Counted from the first letter of the stretch, positions 1 through 8,701 are shown. The stretch: DNA of 64,000 nucleotides from Flavobacterium sp. CF108 (GCF_900129795.1 NZ_FQWW01000003.1:645737-709736); one strand, 5' to 3'. Numbers and translations are program-made. The notes: a model not told the origin generated them from the sequence alone.

Positions 1-110
1 TTAATTGTTTAACCGTTTAATCGATTTGAGTAAATATTTAAGGTTTTTAGTAAGGTTATTGTAAAGAGAGCAATTAACCAAATAAACAATTAACCGATTT
101 AACAAAAAAA
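1..110. repeat. Degenerate word repeats (TTAACCG/TTAATCG type)
   Basis: This AT-rich intergenic stretch contains several variants of the word GTTTAACCGTTTAATCG and, on its right side, the complementary words AATTAACC and AATTAACCG. The same vocabulary fills the gap between pyrR and pyrB (about 52860-53043). It ends only a few bases before the first start codon. No gene is visible in it. Confidence 0.5.
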
Positions 111-114
111 GAAG

Positions 115-906
115 ATGTCAGAAAGTTTAGTAGTGCCAACAATGGCAGAAATGCTAGCCCAGGGAACACAGCCAGAAGTTTTATTTTGGGTAGGTTGCGC
201 AGGGAGTTTTGATGATAGAGCAAAAAAAATCACAAAAGCATTTGTACGTATTTTAAATCGTACTAATGTTTCTTTTGCAGTATTAGGTACAGAAGAGAGT
301 TGTACTGGTGATCCTGCAAAAAGAGCCGGAAATGAATTTTTGTTTCAAATGCAGGCCATGATGAATATCGAGGTTTTAAATGCTTATGAAGCAAAAAAAA
401 TCGTTACAGCTTGTCCGCATTGTTTTAATACTTTAAAAAATGAATATCCTGAATTAGGTGGAAACTATGAAGTTATTCATCATACAGAATTCCTGAAGTC
501 ATTAATTGATGACGGAAGACTTACGGTTGAAGGCGGACAGTTTAAAGGAAAGAAAATTACTTTCCACGATCCTTGTTATTTAGGAAGAGCCAATAAAGTA
601 TACGAAGCGCCAAGAGATTTAATCCAGAAATTAGACGTTGAATTAGTCGAAATGAAACGCTCTAAAGCAAACGGATTATGCTGTGGAGCGGGTGGAGCGC
701 AGATGTTTAAAGATGCTGAACCTGGAAACAAAGAAGTAAACGTACTGCGTACAGAAGATGCACTAGAAGTTCAGCCGGATATTATCGCTGCCGGATGTCC
801 TTTCTGTAACACGATGTTAACCGATGGTATCAAACATCAGGAAAAAGAAGGACAGGTAAAAGTGTTAGATATCGCGGAGTTAATTGCGAATGCGCAGGAT
901 CTTTAG
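115..906 (+). CDS. (Fe-S)-binding protein, LutA/HdrB-like cysteine-rich (CCG) domains
   Basis: A 263-residue protein of the cysteine-rich CCG family found in heterodisulfide reductase subunit B and the lactate oxidation protein LutA/LldE. Seen: CPHC near residue 101, HDPCYLGR near 151, the CCGAGG motif with C189 and C190, and CPFC near the C-terminus. These cysteines normally bind an unusual Fe-S cluster used in electron transfer. The protein has no signal peptide and should be cytoplasmic. Its partner, a ferredoxin-type subunit, would probably lie upstream, outside the window. The start ATG follows an A-rich stretch, and no other ATG nearby fits better. The family is clear, but the exact redox partner and substrate are not visible. 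Confidence 0.8.
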   Translation: MSESLVVPTMAEMLAQGTQPEVLFWVGCAGSFDDRAKKITKAFVRILNRTNVSFAVLGTEESCTGDPAKRAGNEFLFQMQAMMNIEVLNAYEAKKIVTACPHCFNTLKNEYPELGGNYEVIHHTEFLKSLIDDGRLTVEGGQFKGKKITFHDPCYLGRANKVYEAPRDLIQKLDVELVEMKRSKANGLCCGAGGAQMFKDAEPGNKEVNVLRTEDALEVQPDIIAAGCPFCNTMLTDGIKHQEKEGQVKVLDIAELIANAQDL

Positions 907-951
907 TTTTTAAGGTTCAAAGAGATAAAGGTGCAAAGGGACAAAGTTTTT

Positions 952-1034
952 CAACCTGAAACCTGAAACTTTAAACTTTAAACTTTAAACTTTAAAAAAA
1001 ATCTAAAATCTAAAATTAACAATTTAAAATTAAA
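952..1034. repeat. Tandem short-word repeats (CCTGAAA, AACTTTA, TCTAAAA)
   Basis: The gap holds consecutive tandem runs of three words: AACCTGAAACCTGAAAC, then ACTTTAA repeated about four times, then TCTAAAATCTAAAAT. The last run ends directly before the next start codon. Closely similar arrays occur before the genes at 54681 and 55793. It looks like a dispersed repeat type rather than coding sequence. Confidence 0.7.
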
Positions 1035-1036
1035 AA

Positions 1037-1519
1037 ATGTATATACCTTTTGAAAATTTACCTGGTGAATCAAGAGTTTGGATTTACCAATCGAACAGAA
1101 AATTTTCTGAGGAAGAGTTTTCTGAAATCGAAACAGATTTAAAAGCTTTTGTAGAAGAATGGGCCGCACACGGAACAAGTCTTGAAGCATCATTTTTGCT
1201 AAAATACAATCGTTTTATAATATTAGCCGTAAATCAGGACGTTCAGGCTGCTACAGGCTGTTCTATTGATAGTTCGGTAGAATTTATTCAAGGTTTAGAG
1301 AAAAAGTACAATGTCGATTTATTAGACAAAATGAACGTTACTTTTAAACTTGGAGAACATATTGCACACAAACCATTAATTGATTTCAAGAAAATGGTAA
1401 AAGATAAATCAGTTTCTGAGAACACAATTGTTTTCAATAATTTGGTTAACAATATCGAAGAATTCAACGAATCGTGGGAAGTTCCTGCTGCCGACAGCTG
1501 GCACAGCAGATTTTTCTAA
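1037..1519 (+). CDS. Conserved hypothetical protein, about 160 residues
   Basis: A 160-residue soluble protein with no signal peptide or membrane segment. It resembles a Flavobacteriia family that databases often label ABC transporter ATPase, but it has no Walker A, signature or Walker B motif, so I do not use that name. It is rich in aromatic and acidic residues, and ends in a WHSRFF-type C-terminus. It follows the Fe-S protein in the same direction after 130 bp filled with short repeats, so cotranscription is possible. Function unknown. That it is a real gene is well supported by its length and codon pattern. Confidence 0.7.
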   Translation: MYIPFENLPGESRVWIYQSNRKFSEEEFSEIETDLKAFVEEWAAHGTSLEASFLLKYNRFIILAVNQDVQAATGCSIDSSVEFIQGLEKKYNVDLLDKMNVTFKLGEHIAHKPLIDFKKMVKDKSVSENTIVFNNLVNNIEEFNESWEVPAADSWHSRFF

Positions 1520-1587
1520 GAGAAATTTATAATATATTTGAAAGGCATGAAATTTTAGATTTTGTGCCTTTTTTTGTTTTGATTGTT

Positions 1588-1935
1588 TCAAGTTTCAGGT
1601 TTCAGGTTTCGCCAAAGTTTGTCATTCCGAGGAGATTGTTAAATCCGACAGGTTTTAAAAACCTGTCGGGTTTCGTTGCGTAATCTTTGTGAGTTTTTTT
1701 GTTTTTTTTACGTAAAGCTTGTTATTCCGAGGAACGAGGAATCGCACTAGAGAATCGACAAAGATTGGCGATTATGTTTGCGAAGATGGATTAAAATCCA
1801 TCCCTACAATATAACTTGTTCCTACGGAACGCTGCATATAAAATTCCGAAGGAATGATTTATTTTGTAGTAACGGATTTTAATCCGTTGAAGACATAGTA
1901 AGCCCAATTATCATTCCGAGTAACTAGGAATGACA
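1588..1935. repeat. Mosaic of intergenic palindromic repeats
   Basis: No gene is visible here. From left to right: tandem TTTCAGG words, a GTCATTCCGAGG segment, a perfect palindrome at 1645-1669 (arms CCGACAGGTTTT, one central base), a CGAGGAACGAGGAATCGCA unit near 1727-1746, ATTAAAATCCAT followed by CCTACAA, a CCTACGGAACG/CCGAAGGAATG pair, ATTTTAATCCGTTG near 1877, and a closing CATTCCGAG..GGAATGAC. Each part has relatives elsewhere in the window (14895-15078, 44742-44820, 45712-45811, 48000-48040). Confidence 0.7.
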
Positions 1936-1968
1936 AGAATATCTAATTTTAATAATTTAATATTAAAC

Positions 1969-2271
1969 ATGAGGAAAGTTTTGAATATTTGTAGCGTTTT
2001 GTATTTTATTTGGACTTCAATAATACTAACCTTAATTTTTAATGGAAAAATAGTTTTCGGACAAGGAATTGGAGACATGTTTTATGTAATATTATTAGTC
2101 ATTTTGCAAATTATATTCGGGTATATTTTTTTTCTAAACATTAAAAAGAAAGTTACTTTACCTTTAATAGTGACAATTTTATTAATCGTATGTGTCTTGC
2201 TGTTTACCTTGAAAATGACAATTTATAGAGGAATAGAGTATCCTTGGAACGGTAGTGTTTTTTTTGAATAG
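1969..2271 (+). CDS. Small hypothetical membrane protein
   Basis: A 100-residue protein with three or four hydrophobic segments: roughly residues 5-25, 35-55 and 63-82 from the start chosen here. I chose the ATG at 1969 over the in-frame ATG at 1930, because the upstream one lies within a repeat unit (GGAATGAC) and would add a polar, repeat-derived N-terminus. No family is recognised. The gene sits alone between a repeat mosaic and an RNA element. Codon use resembles its neighbours. It may be a strain-specific accessory gene. Confidence 0.55.
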   Translation: MRKVLNICSVLYFIWTSIILTLIFNGKIVFGQGIGDMFYVILLVILQIIFGYIFFLNIKKKVTLPLIVTILLIVCVLLFTLKMTIYRGIEYPWNGSVFFE

Positions 2272-2307
2272 AATCATTTAAATTATTTTCTTATAAAAAC
2301 AAAAACG

Positions 2308-2400
2308 TCTAATCTAGCCCCGATGGAAGCGGTATCCTTTTATGGTGGGGTTCGCCATAAAAGATTTAGTGTACAGCGGGACTACTGATCTTTTTGGGAG
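2308..2400 (+). ncRNA. flavo-1-like structured RNA element
   Basis: The sequence starts ATCTAGCCCCGATGGAAGCG and continues with a perfect 9-bp stem (CTTTTATGG / CCATAAAAG, about 2337-2363), then AGATTTAGTG and AGCGGGA. The early CCCG can pair with the late CGGG to close the element. This arrangement matches my memory of the flavo-1 RNA motif described by comparative genomics in Flavobacteria, whose function is unknown. It lies about 125 bp upstream of bshA in the same orientation. The assignment is from memory of the consensus. A covariance-model search against the flavo-1 family would decide it. Confidence 0.6.
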
Positions 2401-2523
2401 ATATTGTCCTGCTTCTAAAAATATTTATCAACCAGATTTAATCTAATTTTGTCGAAAATCTAACAATTTAAAAGCCTAATTAAACGTGATTTTTGAGTAC
2501 TTTCGTAGAATTAAATTTAATAC

Positions 2524-3660
2524 ATGAAAATAGCAATAGTTTGTTATCCGACATTTGGCGGTAGTGGTGTAGTTGCTACAGAACTAGGTCTCGAATTAGC
2601 CAGACGCGGACACGAAATACATTTTATAACTTACAGTCAGCCAGTAAGATTAGCGCTTTTAAACCCTAATGTTCATTATCACGAAGTAAACGTTCCTGAA
2701 TATCCTTTATTCCATTATCAGCCGTATGAATTGGCTTTGTCAAGCAAATTGGTCGATATGGTGAAATTGTATAAAATAGAAGTTCTGCATGTGCATTACG
2801 CTATTCCCCACGCTTATGCGGGTTATATGGCGAAACAAATGCTTAAGAATGAAGGAATTAATCTTCCGATGATTACAACGCTTCACGGAACTGATATTAC
2901 GCTTGTTGGAAATCATCCGTTTTACAAACCTGCGGTAACTTTTAGTATCAATAAGTCTGATTACGTGACTTCGGTTTCTCAGAGTTTGAAAGATGATACG
3001 CTGAAATTGTTTAAAATTAAGAATAAAATTAAGGTAATCCCGAATTTTATTGAATTGGATAAAGTTAGAAAAGACCCAACGGAACCTTGTCACAGATATG
3101 TAATGGCAAAGGAAAATGAGCGAATCGTAACACACATTAGTAACTTTAGAAAAGTAAAACGTATTCCGGATATTATCAAGATTTTTTATAATATTCAGAA
3201 AGTAATGCCGGCTAAATTAATGATGGTGGGCGATGGACCTGAAAAAGAAAGAGCAGAGGTTTTGTGTATGGAACTGGGAATTTACGACAAAGTAATTTTC
3301 TTTGGGAACAGTAATGAAATCGATAAGATTTTATGCATGACTGATTTGTTTTTACTTCCGTCAGAAACAGAAAGTTTTGGTTTAGCAGCCTTAGAAGCAA
3401 TGGCTTGCGGAGTTCCTGTAATTTCAAGTAATTCAGGAGGCTTGCCGGAAGTTAATTTTGATGGTGTTTCAGGATATTTAAGTGATGTTGGAAATGTCGA
3501 CGAAATGGCTGCAAATGCAATCAAAATTTTAAAAGATGACGAAACTTTGAATAAGTTTAAAATCAATGCCTTAGAAGTAGCTAAGAACTTTGATATTAAA
3601 AATATTCTGCCTAAATATGAAGCTTTGTATCAAAGAGCAATTGACGATTATAAAGAATAG
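2524..3660 (+). CDS. bshA: N-acetyl-alpha-D-glucosaminyl L-malate synthase BshA
   Basis: A 378-residue GT4 glycosyltransferase that makes GlcNAc-malate from UDP-GlcNAc and L-malate, the first step of bacillithiol synthesis. Seen: N-terminal Rossmann start with GGSGVVATELG (residues 12-22), a HVHYAIPHAY segment, TTLHGTDIT, VIPNFIE, and the GT4 donor-site region LPSETESFGLAALEAMACG near 280-298. The length and the YPTFGGSG opening are typical for BshA rather than for a general glycosyltransferase. It is cytoplasmic. A flavo-1-like RNA lies upstream, and a lipoprotein gene follows after 28 bp in the same direction. Other bacillithiol genes are not in the window. Confidence 0.92.
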   Translation: MKIAIVCYPTFGGSGVVATELGLELARRGHEIHFITYSQPVRLALLNPNVHYHEVNVPEYPLFHYQPYELALSSKLVDMVKLYKIEVLHVHYAIPHAYAGYMAKQMLKNEGINLPMITTLHGTDITLVGNHPFYKPAVTFSINKSDYVTSVSQSLKDDTLKLFKIKNKIKVIPNFIELDKVRKDPTEPCHRYVMAKENERIVTHISNFRKVKRIPDIIKIFYNIQKVMPAKLMMVGDGPEKERAEVLCMELGIYDKVIFFGNSNEIDKILCMTDLFLLPSETESFGLAALEAMACGVPVISSNSGGLPEVNFDGVSGYLSDVGNVDEMAANAIKILKDDETLNKFKINALEVAKNFDIKNILPKYEALYQRAIDDYKE

Positions 3661-3688
3661 AAACATTAATTTTAAAAATTTGAACGTA

Positions 3689-4111
3689 ATGAAAAAAGTA
3701 ATTTCGGTTTTAGTAATTTTTGTTTTGATTTCCTGCGGAGCTAAAAAAACAACAGATTCAAAAGCTTTATATGAAGTTTTAACTGAACAGTCTGATGGAG
3801 GGGGAAATATTAAATTTTTCGAAATTTTGACAGAACCTAACGAGATCAAAATGCTTGAAAATGATCCGCTTCTGGCTGCTAAAATGAAGCAGACTGATAT
3901 TGCCAATTCTAATTATGTTATCCTTAATATGGGTGAGAAAAACACCGGAGGATATTCTATTGAAATTGAAAAGGTTGAAGAAACGGATAAGAATATTATC
4001 ATTACAGTAAAAGAAAAAAATCCTGCTCCAGATGCAATGGTAACGCAGGCTATAACTTATCCTTATACAGTTGTAAAAATACATTCTAAAAAGGAGATTA
4101 TTATTAAGTAA
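3689..4111 (+). CDS. PrcB-like lipoprotein
   Basis: A 140-residue predicted lipoprotein. The signal sequence ends in a lipobox (LISCG), so the mature protein would be lipid-anchored at Cys16 or so. The C-terminal half carries the GYSI segment and following beta-rich sequence typical of the PrcB_C domain, known from the PrcB subunit of a Treponema protease complex. I chose the ATG at 3689, because an in-frame ATG at 3590 would overlap bshA and put a charged extension before the signal peptide. The 28-bp gap to bshA suggests cotranscription. No protease partner is nearby. Function unproven. Confidence 0.75.
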   Translation: MKKVISVLVIFVLISCGAKKTTDSKALYEVLTEQSDGGGNIKFFEILTEPNEIKMLENDPLLAAKMKQTDIANSNYVILNMGEKNTGGYSIEIEKVEETDKNIIITVKEKNPAPDAMVTQAITYPYTVVKIHSKKEIIIK

Positions 4112-4173
4112 GTTATTAGTAAAGAGTGACTGGTAAATAGTTATTAGTTATTAGTGAAAAGTTAGATGTGAAA

Positions 4174-4239
4174 TGTCAGGCTGAGCGTAGTCGAAGCCCT
4201 TTTTACCTTTAAAGCCCTTCGACTACGCTCAGGGTGACA
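4174..4239. repeat. 66-bp imperfect inverted repeat, family A
   Basis: The left arm begins TGTCAGGCTGAGCG and the right arm ends CGCTCAGGGTGACA, with the inner words AGTCGAAG and CTTCGACT facing each other across a short spacer. The same 65-66 bp unit occurs at 54011-54075 and 55646-55711. The RNA would fold into a long hairpin. It follows the PrcB-like gene and precedes a separate terminator. Confidence 0.85.
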
Positions 4240-4256
4240 ATAATTTTTCAAAACAT

Positions 4257-4292
4257 AAAAAAAACCTGTCGCATTACAACGACAGGTTTCTT
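4257..4292 (-). terminator. Rho-independent terminator of the outer-membrane protein gene
   Basis: Read on the minus strand, the arms AACCTGTCG and CGACAGGTT close an 8-base loop and run into eight T residues. It lies 25 bp beyond the stop codon of the gene ending at 4317. Confidence 0.8.
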
Positions 4293-4316
4293 CTTACAAT
4301 TATTTTTTATTTTTAA

Positions 4317-4814
4317 TTAGAATCTGAATTTGACACCTAAACCAACGTCAAATCCGAAATTGTCATCGTCATAGTATCCAGAACCGATTTCAGGTCTTGC
4401 ATCTAATGACAGTGTGATAGGCACTTCTTTAAATCTATATTCGATACCAATATCTCCGGCCGCAAAAACATAAGTTCCGCTGTCATTGTATCTGTAATTA
4501 TTGTTGTAATAATCGTGATCCCAGGCAGCAAGTCCACCACCTACACCAGCGTACCAGTTAAATCCTCCATCGATGTTCCAAACCCATTGGTAAAGAGCAA
4601 CAGCTTTTATAGCGTCTACATCACTGCTGTTTCTCCAGCCTAAATCAAACTCAAGTCTGTTTTTTTGGTTCAATCCCAGCTGATATGATACTTCACCTCC
4701 AAATCCGTTATTGTCTCCTAAACGTAATCCTAAAGCGTGTTTTGAAATTTCTTGAGATTGAGCCGTAAATGCTAATCCCAAGAGCATAATGGCAGATAAA
4801 ATAATCTTTTTCAT
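4317..4814 (-). CDS. Small outer-membrane beta-barrel protein
   Basis: A 165-residue protein with a clear signal peptide (MKKIILSAIMLLGLAFTAQS) and an alternating beta-strand pattern rich in Gly, Tyr and Asp. It ends in GVKFRF, with the terminal Phe typical of outer-membrane barrels. It should form an eight-stranded barrel of the OmpX/OmpW size class. The specific function is unknown. It is a single-gene unit: a TACATTTG -7 box lies at 4837-4844 on the minus strand upstream, and a terminator lies directly downstream. The divergent neighbour is not related. Confidence 0.75.
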   Translation of the reverse strand: MKKIILSAIMLLGLAFTAQSQEISKHALGLRLGDNNGFGGEVSYQLGLNQKNRLEFDLGWRNSSDVDAIKAVALYQWVWNIDGGFNWYAGVGGGLAAWDHDYYNNNYRYNDSGTYVFAAGDIGIEYRFKEVPITLSLDARPEIGSGYYDDDNFGFDVGLGVKFRF

Positions 4815-4971
4815 AAAATGGTTAATTAATTTTTTTCAAATGTATAATCGTACTCTATGTAAGAACGTATAACATTTTTAGAAATTGTTATATAATTCAC
4901 ATTTTGTAAATGTAAATTACATAAACTTAAAATAGTTAACCTTTGTGAATGCTTGTAAATACTGGCGCATT

Positions 4972-5796
4972 TTACTTTTTAAGAATGATATTTGATAGCA
5001 TTTGAGAGGTCAAAATATCTTCCATTTCAAAAAGATTTTCTTCTTCTGTAAAGTCTGTATGGGTGTATGAGTATAATTTCCAACGCTTTTTATGATACTC
5101 AAGAGCCGTTAAATTTTCGACCCAGTCGCCAGAATTTAAGTATAAAGTAGAACCGTGTTTGTTCTCTTTAGTAAGGATTTTTGGTTCATGAATATGCCCG
5201 CAGATTACATAATCGTAATTTTTCTCGATAGCCAGATCAGTTGCTGTAGTTTCAAAATCCGAAATAAATTTTACAGCCTTTTTTACGCTGGCTTTTATTT
5301 TTTTAGAAAAAGAGTAAGGTTCGCGGCCTAATTTTGCCAGACACCAGTTAGCAAAACGATTCATCAAAATTAAATAATCATAACCTAATCCGCCTAGTTT
5401 TGCAATCCATTTAGAATGCTGTACAGATGCATCAAAAACGTCTCCGTGAAAAATCCAGGCCTTTTTATCGTCTAATTCTATAACTAATTTATCGACCAAA
5501 GAAAAATTTCCCATGTTCATGTCGCTGAATTTTCGAAGAATCTCGTCATGATTTCCAGTAATGTAATACACTTTTGTGCCTTTAGAAGCCATCCCGATAA
5601 TGCGCTGGATTACTCTTAAATGTGATTTAGGAAAATAAGATTTTCTAAACTGCCATGCATCAATTATATCTCCGTTTAAAACTAAAATTTTAGGTTTAAT
5701 GCTTGATAAATAGTTGTTTAGTTCTTTAGCGTGGCTTCCGTAAGTTCCCAAATGGACATCAGAAATAATGACCAATTCGACATTTCGTTTTTTCAA
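4972..5796 (-). CDS. Metallophosphoesterase, LpxH-like UDP-2,3-diacylglucosamine diphosphatase
   Basis: A 274-residue calcineurin-type phosphoesterase. All metal-binding motifs are visible in order: SDVHLG (D13, H15), NGDIID near 41-46, TGNHDEI near 81-87, HGDVFD near 118, and CGHIHEP near 199. The family removes UMP from UDP-2,3-diacylglucosamine in lipid A synthesis at the inner membrane. It is slightly longer than E. coli LpxH, as usual for Bacteroidetes homologues. Other phosphoesterases of the same fold could look alike, so the substrate is inferred. No operon partner is near. Confidence 0.75.
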   Translation of the reverse strand: MKKRNVELVIISDVHLGTYGSHAKELNNYLSSIKPKILVLNGDIIDAWQFRKSYFPKSHLRVIQRIIGMASKGTKVYYITGNHDEILRKFSDMNMGNFSLVDKLVIELDDKKAWIFHGDVFDASVQHSKWIAKLGGLGYDYLILMNRFANWCLAKLGREPYSFSKKIKASVKKAVKFISDFETTATDLAIEKNYDYVICGHIHEPKILTKENKHGSTLYLNSGDWVENLTALEYHKKRWKLYSYTHTDFTEEENLFEMEDILTSQMLSNIILKK

Positions 5797-5960
5797 TTTT
5801 TCTTAATTTGAAGTTCCACAAATGAAAGAAAATCTATCAGAATTTGTTTTATCAAAAGGTTACTAATTCGGAGGCAATCTTAATAAATTGTGATTTTTAA
5901 AGTGTTTAATCTTTAATTAATATTACCAATTTTTAATTTTTTAATTTAATTCATAAAACT

Positions 5961-5968
5961 TACATTTG
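5961..5968 (+). promoter_or_regulatory. Probable -7 box of the aroC promoter
   Basis: TACATTTG fits the Bacteroidetes -7 consensus TAnnTTTG and lies 17 bp before the aroC start codon. No good TTG -33 element lies about 20 bp upstream, so the promoter call rests on one box only. Confidence 0.4.
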
Positions 5969-5984
5969 CTCAAAACAAATTACA

Positions 5985-7043
5985 ATGGCAGGAAATAGCT
6001 ACGGCACCCTATATAAAGTTACAACATTTGGAGAATCTCATGGTGAAGCTTTAGGCGGAATTATAGACGGTTGTCCATCAGGAATACAGCTTGATTTTGA
6101 AGCGATTGAAGTTGAAATGTCTCGCAGAAAACCGGGGCAGTCGGCTATCGTAACACAAAGAAAAGAACCAGATGCGGTTCAGTTTTTATCTGGAATATTT
6201 GAAGGAAAAACGACCGGAACACCAATTGGTTTTATTATCCCAAATACCAATCAAAAATCAGACGATTACTCGCATATAAAAGATAATTACAGACCAAGTC
6301 ATGCTGATTATGTGTATGACCAAAAATATGGTTTTCGTGATTACCGCGGCGGCGGAAGAAGTTCTGCGCGTGAAACAGCAAGCAGAGTAGTAGCAGGTGC
6401 AATTGCAAAACAAATGCTTCCTCAAATAAAAATTAATGCTTACGTTTCTTCTGTTGGCCCAATTCATTTAGATACACCTTATCAGGAATTAGATTTCTCT
6501 AAAATCGAAAGCAATCCTGTTCGCTGCCCAGATGAAAAATCGGCAGCTATTATGGAAGAATATATTCGTGATATCCGCAAGCAGGGAGATACTGTTGGCG
6601 GTGTAGTTTCATGTGTAATTCAAAATGTTCCGGTTGGTTTAGGTGAACCTGTTTTTGATAAATTACATGCAGAATTAGGAAAAGCAATGCTTTCAATCAA
6701 TGCAGTAAAAGGTTTTGAATACGGAAGTGGTTTCTCTGGTTCTGAAATGAAAGGAAGCGAACACAACGATTTATATAATCCTGACGGAACTACAAAAACA
6801 AATCTTTCTGGCGGAATCCAGGGCGGAATAAGCAACGGAATGGATATTTATTTTAGAGTAGCTTTTAAACCTGTTGCGACTATCATGCAGACTCAGGATT
6901 CTCTGGATAATAAAGGAAATATTACACCAATGACCGGAAAAGGACGTCATGATCCGTGTGTGGTGCCTCGTGCAGTACCAATCGTTGAGGCGATGGCTGC
7001 GATTGTTTTGGCTGATTTTTATTTAATCAACAAAACATATTAA
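5985..7043 (+). CDS. aroC: Chorismate synthase
   Basis: A 352-residue cytoplasmic enzyme converting 5-enolpyruvylshikimate-3-phosphate to chorismate, the last common step of aromatic amino acid synthesis. It needs reduced FMN. Seen: the N-terminal [33 protein letters not shown] near residues 118-137, and the C-terminal [18 protein letters not shown]. The length is normal for the family. The start codon follows a TAnnTTTG box by 17 bp. The symporter gene follows after 51 bp in the same direction, though the two functions are unrelated. Confidence 0.96.
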   Translation: MAGNSYGTLYKVTTFGESHGEALGGIIDGCPSGIQLDFEAIEVEMSRRKPGQSAIVTQRKEPDAVQFLSGIFEGKTTGTPIGFIIPNTNQKSDDYSHIKDNYRPSHADYVYDQKYGFRDYRGGGRSSARETASRVVAGAIAKQMLPQIKINAYVSSVGPIHLDTPYQELDFSKIESNPVRCPDEKSAAIMEEYIRDIRKQGDTVGGVVSCVIQNVPVGLGEPVFDKLHAELGKAMLSINAVKGFEYGSGFSGSEMKGSEHNDLYNPDGTTKTNLSGGIQGGISNGMDIYFRVAFKPVATIMQTQDSLDNKGNITPMTGKGRHDPCVVPRAVPIVEAMAAIVLADFYLINKTY

Positions 7044-7094
7044 TAAAAGTAAGACAGTGAGGGTCTTATATTTTAATAATTTAAAAGTAAATTA

Positions 7095-8381
7095 ATGCAA
7101 ATTACAGAAACTAAAAAGAAATCATTTTTTTCGGGATTAACGGGGCAAATTATAATTGCAATGGTGCTTGGGGCAGTTTTGGGAATTATTATCCATAATT
7201 CAATTTCACAAGAAGCAGCAGTATCGTTTAGTAATAAAATAAAAATGCTGGCTACGATCTTTATCAGATTAGTACAAATGATTATTGCGCCTTTAGTTTT
7301 TACCACATTAGTAGTAGGAATTGCAAAGTTAGGTGATATTAAAACTGTTGGAAGAGTTGGAGGAAAAGCACTTGGCTGGTTTTTTACAGCTTCTTTTGTA
7401 TCCTTATTAATCGGATTATTTTTTGTAAATATTTTAGAACCGGGTGTTGGTTTAAAGCTTGATCATGTTGATATGGCTGCTGCCAGCGAAGTTACAGCTA
7501 AAACAAAAATATTATCTGTTGAAAATTTTGTTGAGCATATTGTTCCTAAAAGTATTTTTGAAGCAATGGCAACTAATGAAATCTTGCAAATTGTAATATT
7601 TTCTATCTTTTTTGGATTAGCAGCTGCTTCATTGGGAAGTACGGTAAAACCAATTATAAATGCCTTTGATAAAGCTTCGCATATCGTTTTAAAAATGGTA
7701 AACTATGTAATGAACTTTGCTCCAATTGGAGTTTTTGGTGCCATTGCAGGAGTATTTGCTATTAGAGATGCAGAAGAATTAATTATTACTTATTTTAAAT
7801 TCTTCGGATCATTTTTAGTAGGTATCGGGACCTTATGGGTAGTCTTAGTTGTAGTAGGTTATATTTTCTTAAAAGGAAGAATGACCGAATTATTAAAACG
7901 TATTACAGGACCATTAGCGATTGCTTTTGGAACAACAAGCAGTGAAGCCGTTTTTCCTAAATTAACAGAGGAATTAGAAGATTTTGGTGTTAAAAACAAA
8001 ATTGTAGCCTTCATGCTGCCATTAGGTTATTCGTTTAACCTTGACGGAAGTATGATGTACATGACTTTTGCCAGTATCTTTATCGCTCAATTTTATGGCG
8101 TTCATTTAGATGTAGGGACGCAAATGGCTATGCTTTTGGTTTTAATGTTAACCAGTAAAGGTATTGCTGGTGTACCAAGAGCAAGTTTAGTAATTGTTGC
8201 AGCGACTTGCGGAATGTTTAAAATTCCGGTTGAAGGTATTGCCTTGATTTTACCAATTGACCATTTCTGTGATATGTTTAGAAGTGCAACAAATGTACTT
8301 GGAAACGCGCTGGCAACTTCGGTTGTTGGAAAATGGGAAGATGGTAAAGAAGAGAAATTGGATATAGCAGAAGAGAATTAA
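7095..8381 (+). CDS. Dicarboxylate/amino acid:cation symporter (DAACS family)
   Basis: A 428-residue inner-membrane transporter of the GltP/DctA family, moving glutamate/aspartate or C4-dicarboxylates with Na+ or H+. Seen: about eight transmembrane helices starting at residue 12, the hairpin signature TTSSEAVFPKL near 277-287, SFNLDGSMMYMTF near 311-323, and PRASLV plus the NVLGNALATSVV region near the end. These are the substrate- and cation-binding segments of the family. The choice between glutamate and dicarboxylates cannot be made here. A strong terminator lies 20 bp after the stop codon. Confidence 0.9.
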   Translation: MQITETKKKSFFSGLTGQIIIAMVLGAVLGIIIHNSISQEAAVSFSNKIKMLATIFIRLVQMIIAPLVFTTLVVGIAKLGDIKTVGRVGGKALGWFFTASFVSLLIGLFFVNILEPGVGLKLDHVDMAAASEVTAKTKILSVENFVEHIVPKSIFEAMATNEILQIVIFSIFFGLAAASLGSTVKPIINAFDKASHIVLKMVNYVMNFAPIGVFGAIAGVFAIRDAEELIITYFKFFGSFLVGIGTLWVVLVVVGYIFLKGRMTELLKRITGPLAIAFGTTSSEAVFPKLTEELEDFGVKNKIVAFMLPLGYSFNLDGSMMYMTFASIFIAQFYGVHLDVGTQMAMLLVLMLTSKGIAGVPRASLVIVAATCGMFKIPVEGIALILPIDHFCDMFRSATNVLGNALATSVVGKWEDGKEEKLDIAEEN

Positions 8382-8398
8382 TATATTCTTTAAAACAT

Positions 8399-8437
8399 AA
8401 AAAAACCGTAACAGACTTTTGTTTGTTACGGTTTTTT
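8399..8437. terminator. Bidirectional terminator between symporter and peptide genes
   Basis: The arms AAAACCGTAACA and TGTTACGGTTTT flank a short loop, with an A run before and a T run after. It can end the symporter transcript on the plus strand and the peptide-gene transcript on the minus strand. Confidence 0.85.
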
Positions 8438-8483
8438 ATTTTTATAATAGTTTGCGGCTGAACAAAATCAGTCCATAAACTTA

Positions 8484-8609
8484 TTAAGCAGCTACTTTTC
8501 CTTTTCTATCAGCTTCATCAGGTGCTGGTGTGTCACCGCCTGTAATAGTTTTTTGTTGTGCTTTAGTCAATTTTTCAGTTTCTGCAAATTTTAAAAAGTT
8601 TTCTAACAT
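8484..8609 (-). CDS. Double-glycine leader peptide, copy 1 (41 residues)
   Basis: A short ORF encoding 41 residues. The first 25 form a leader beginning MLENFLKFAETEKLTK and ending in TITGG. This hydrophobic-charged pattern with a Gly-Gly end is typical of leaders cut by peptidase-containing ABC transporters, and of the Bacteroidetes GG natural-product precursor families. The remaining 16 residues are short and charged, and end in RKGKVAA. There is no Cys, and only three Thr (one in the last 16 residues) and no Ser, so lanthionine or disulfide formation is unlikely. A second copy lies 92 bp upstream, with a leader differing at one residue before TITGG/AITGG. No maturase or transporter is in the window. 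The start is fixed by the conserved first codon in both copies. Confidence 0.8.
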   Translation of the reverse strand: MLENFLKFAETEKLTKAQQKTITGGDTPAPDEADRKGKVAA

Positions 8610-8627
8610 AGTTTTTTAGTTTTAGTT

Positions 8628-8654
8628 GCTCCAATCTTCTAAAACACTTGGGGC
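8628..8654 (-). promoter_or_regulatory. Conserved leader hairpin before peptide copy 1
   Basis: On the minus strand the arms GCCCCAA and TTGGAGC pair with one mismatch around the 13-base loop GTGTTTTAGAAGA. The element ends 18 bp before the start codon. It is identical in sequence before copy 2, where the surrounding non-coding bases have drifted, which suggests a role in the mRNA leader. Confidence 0.5.
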
Positions 8655-8701
8655 ATGTGTTTTTTTATTTCTATAAAAGTTGAATAAAATCAACTAATAA
8701 A

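Noticed and set aside
952..1034. CRISPR-like array
   Set aside because: The words are only 7 bp, directly tandem, and have no spacers of constant length. No cas gene is present.
1474..1683. 69-codon ORF over the end of the 160-residue protein and the repeat mosaic
   Set aside because: It overlaps a better gene, and its second half is repeat sequence.
7073..7306. Antisense ORFs over the symporter, susC and chiA genes
   Set aside because: These are shadows of strong genes with the low-stop antisense composition usual in this genome.
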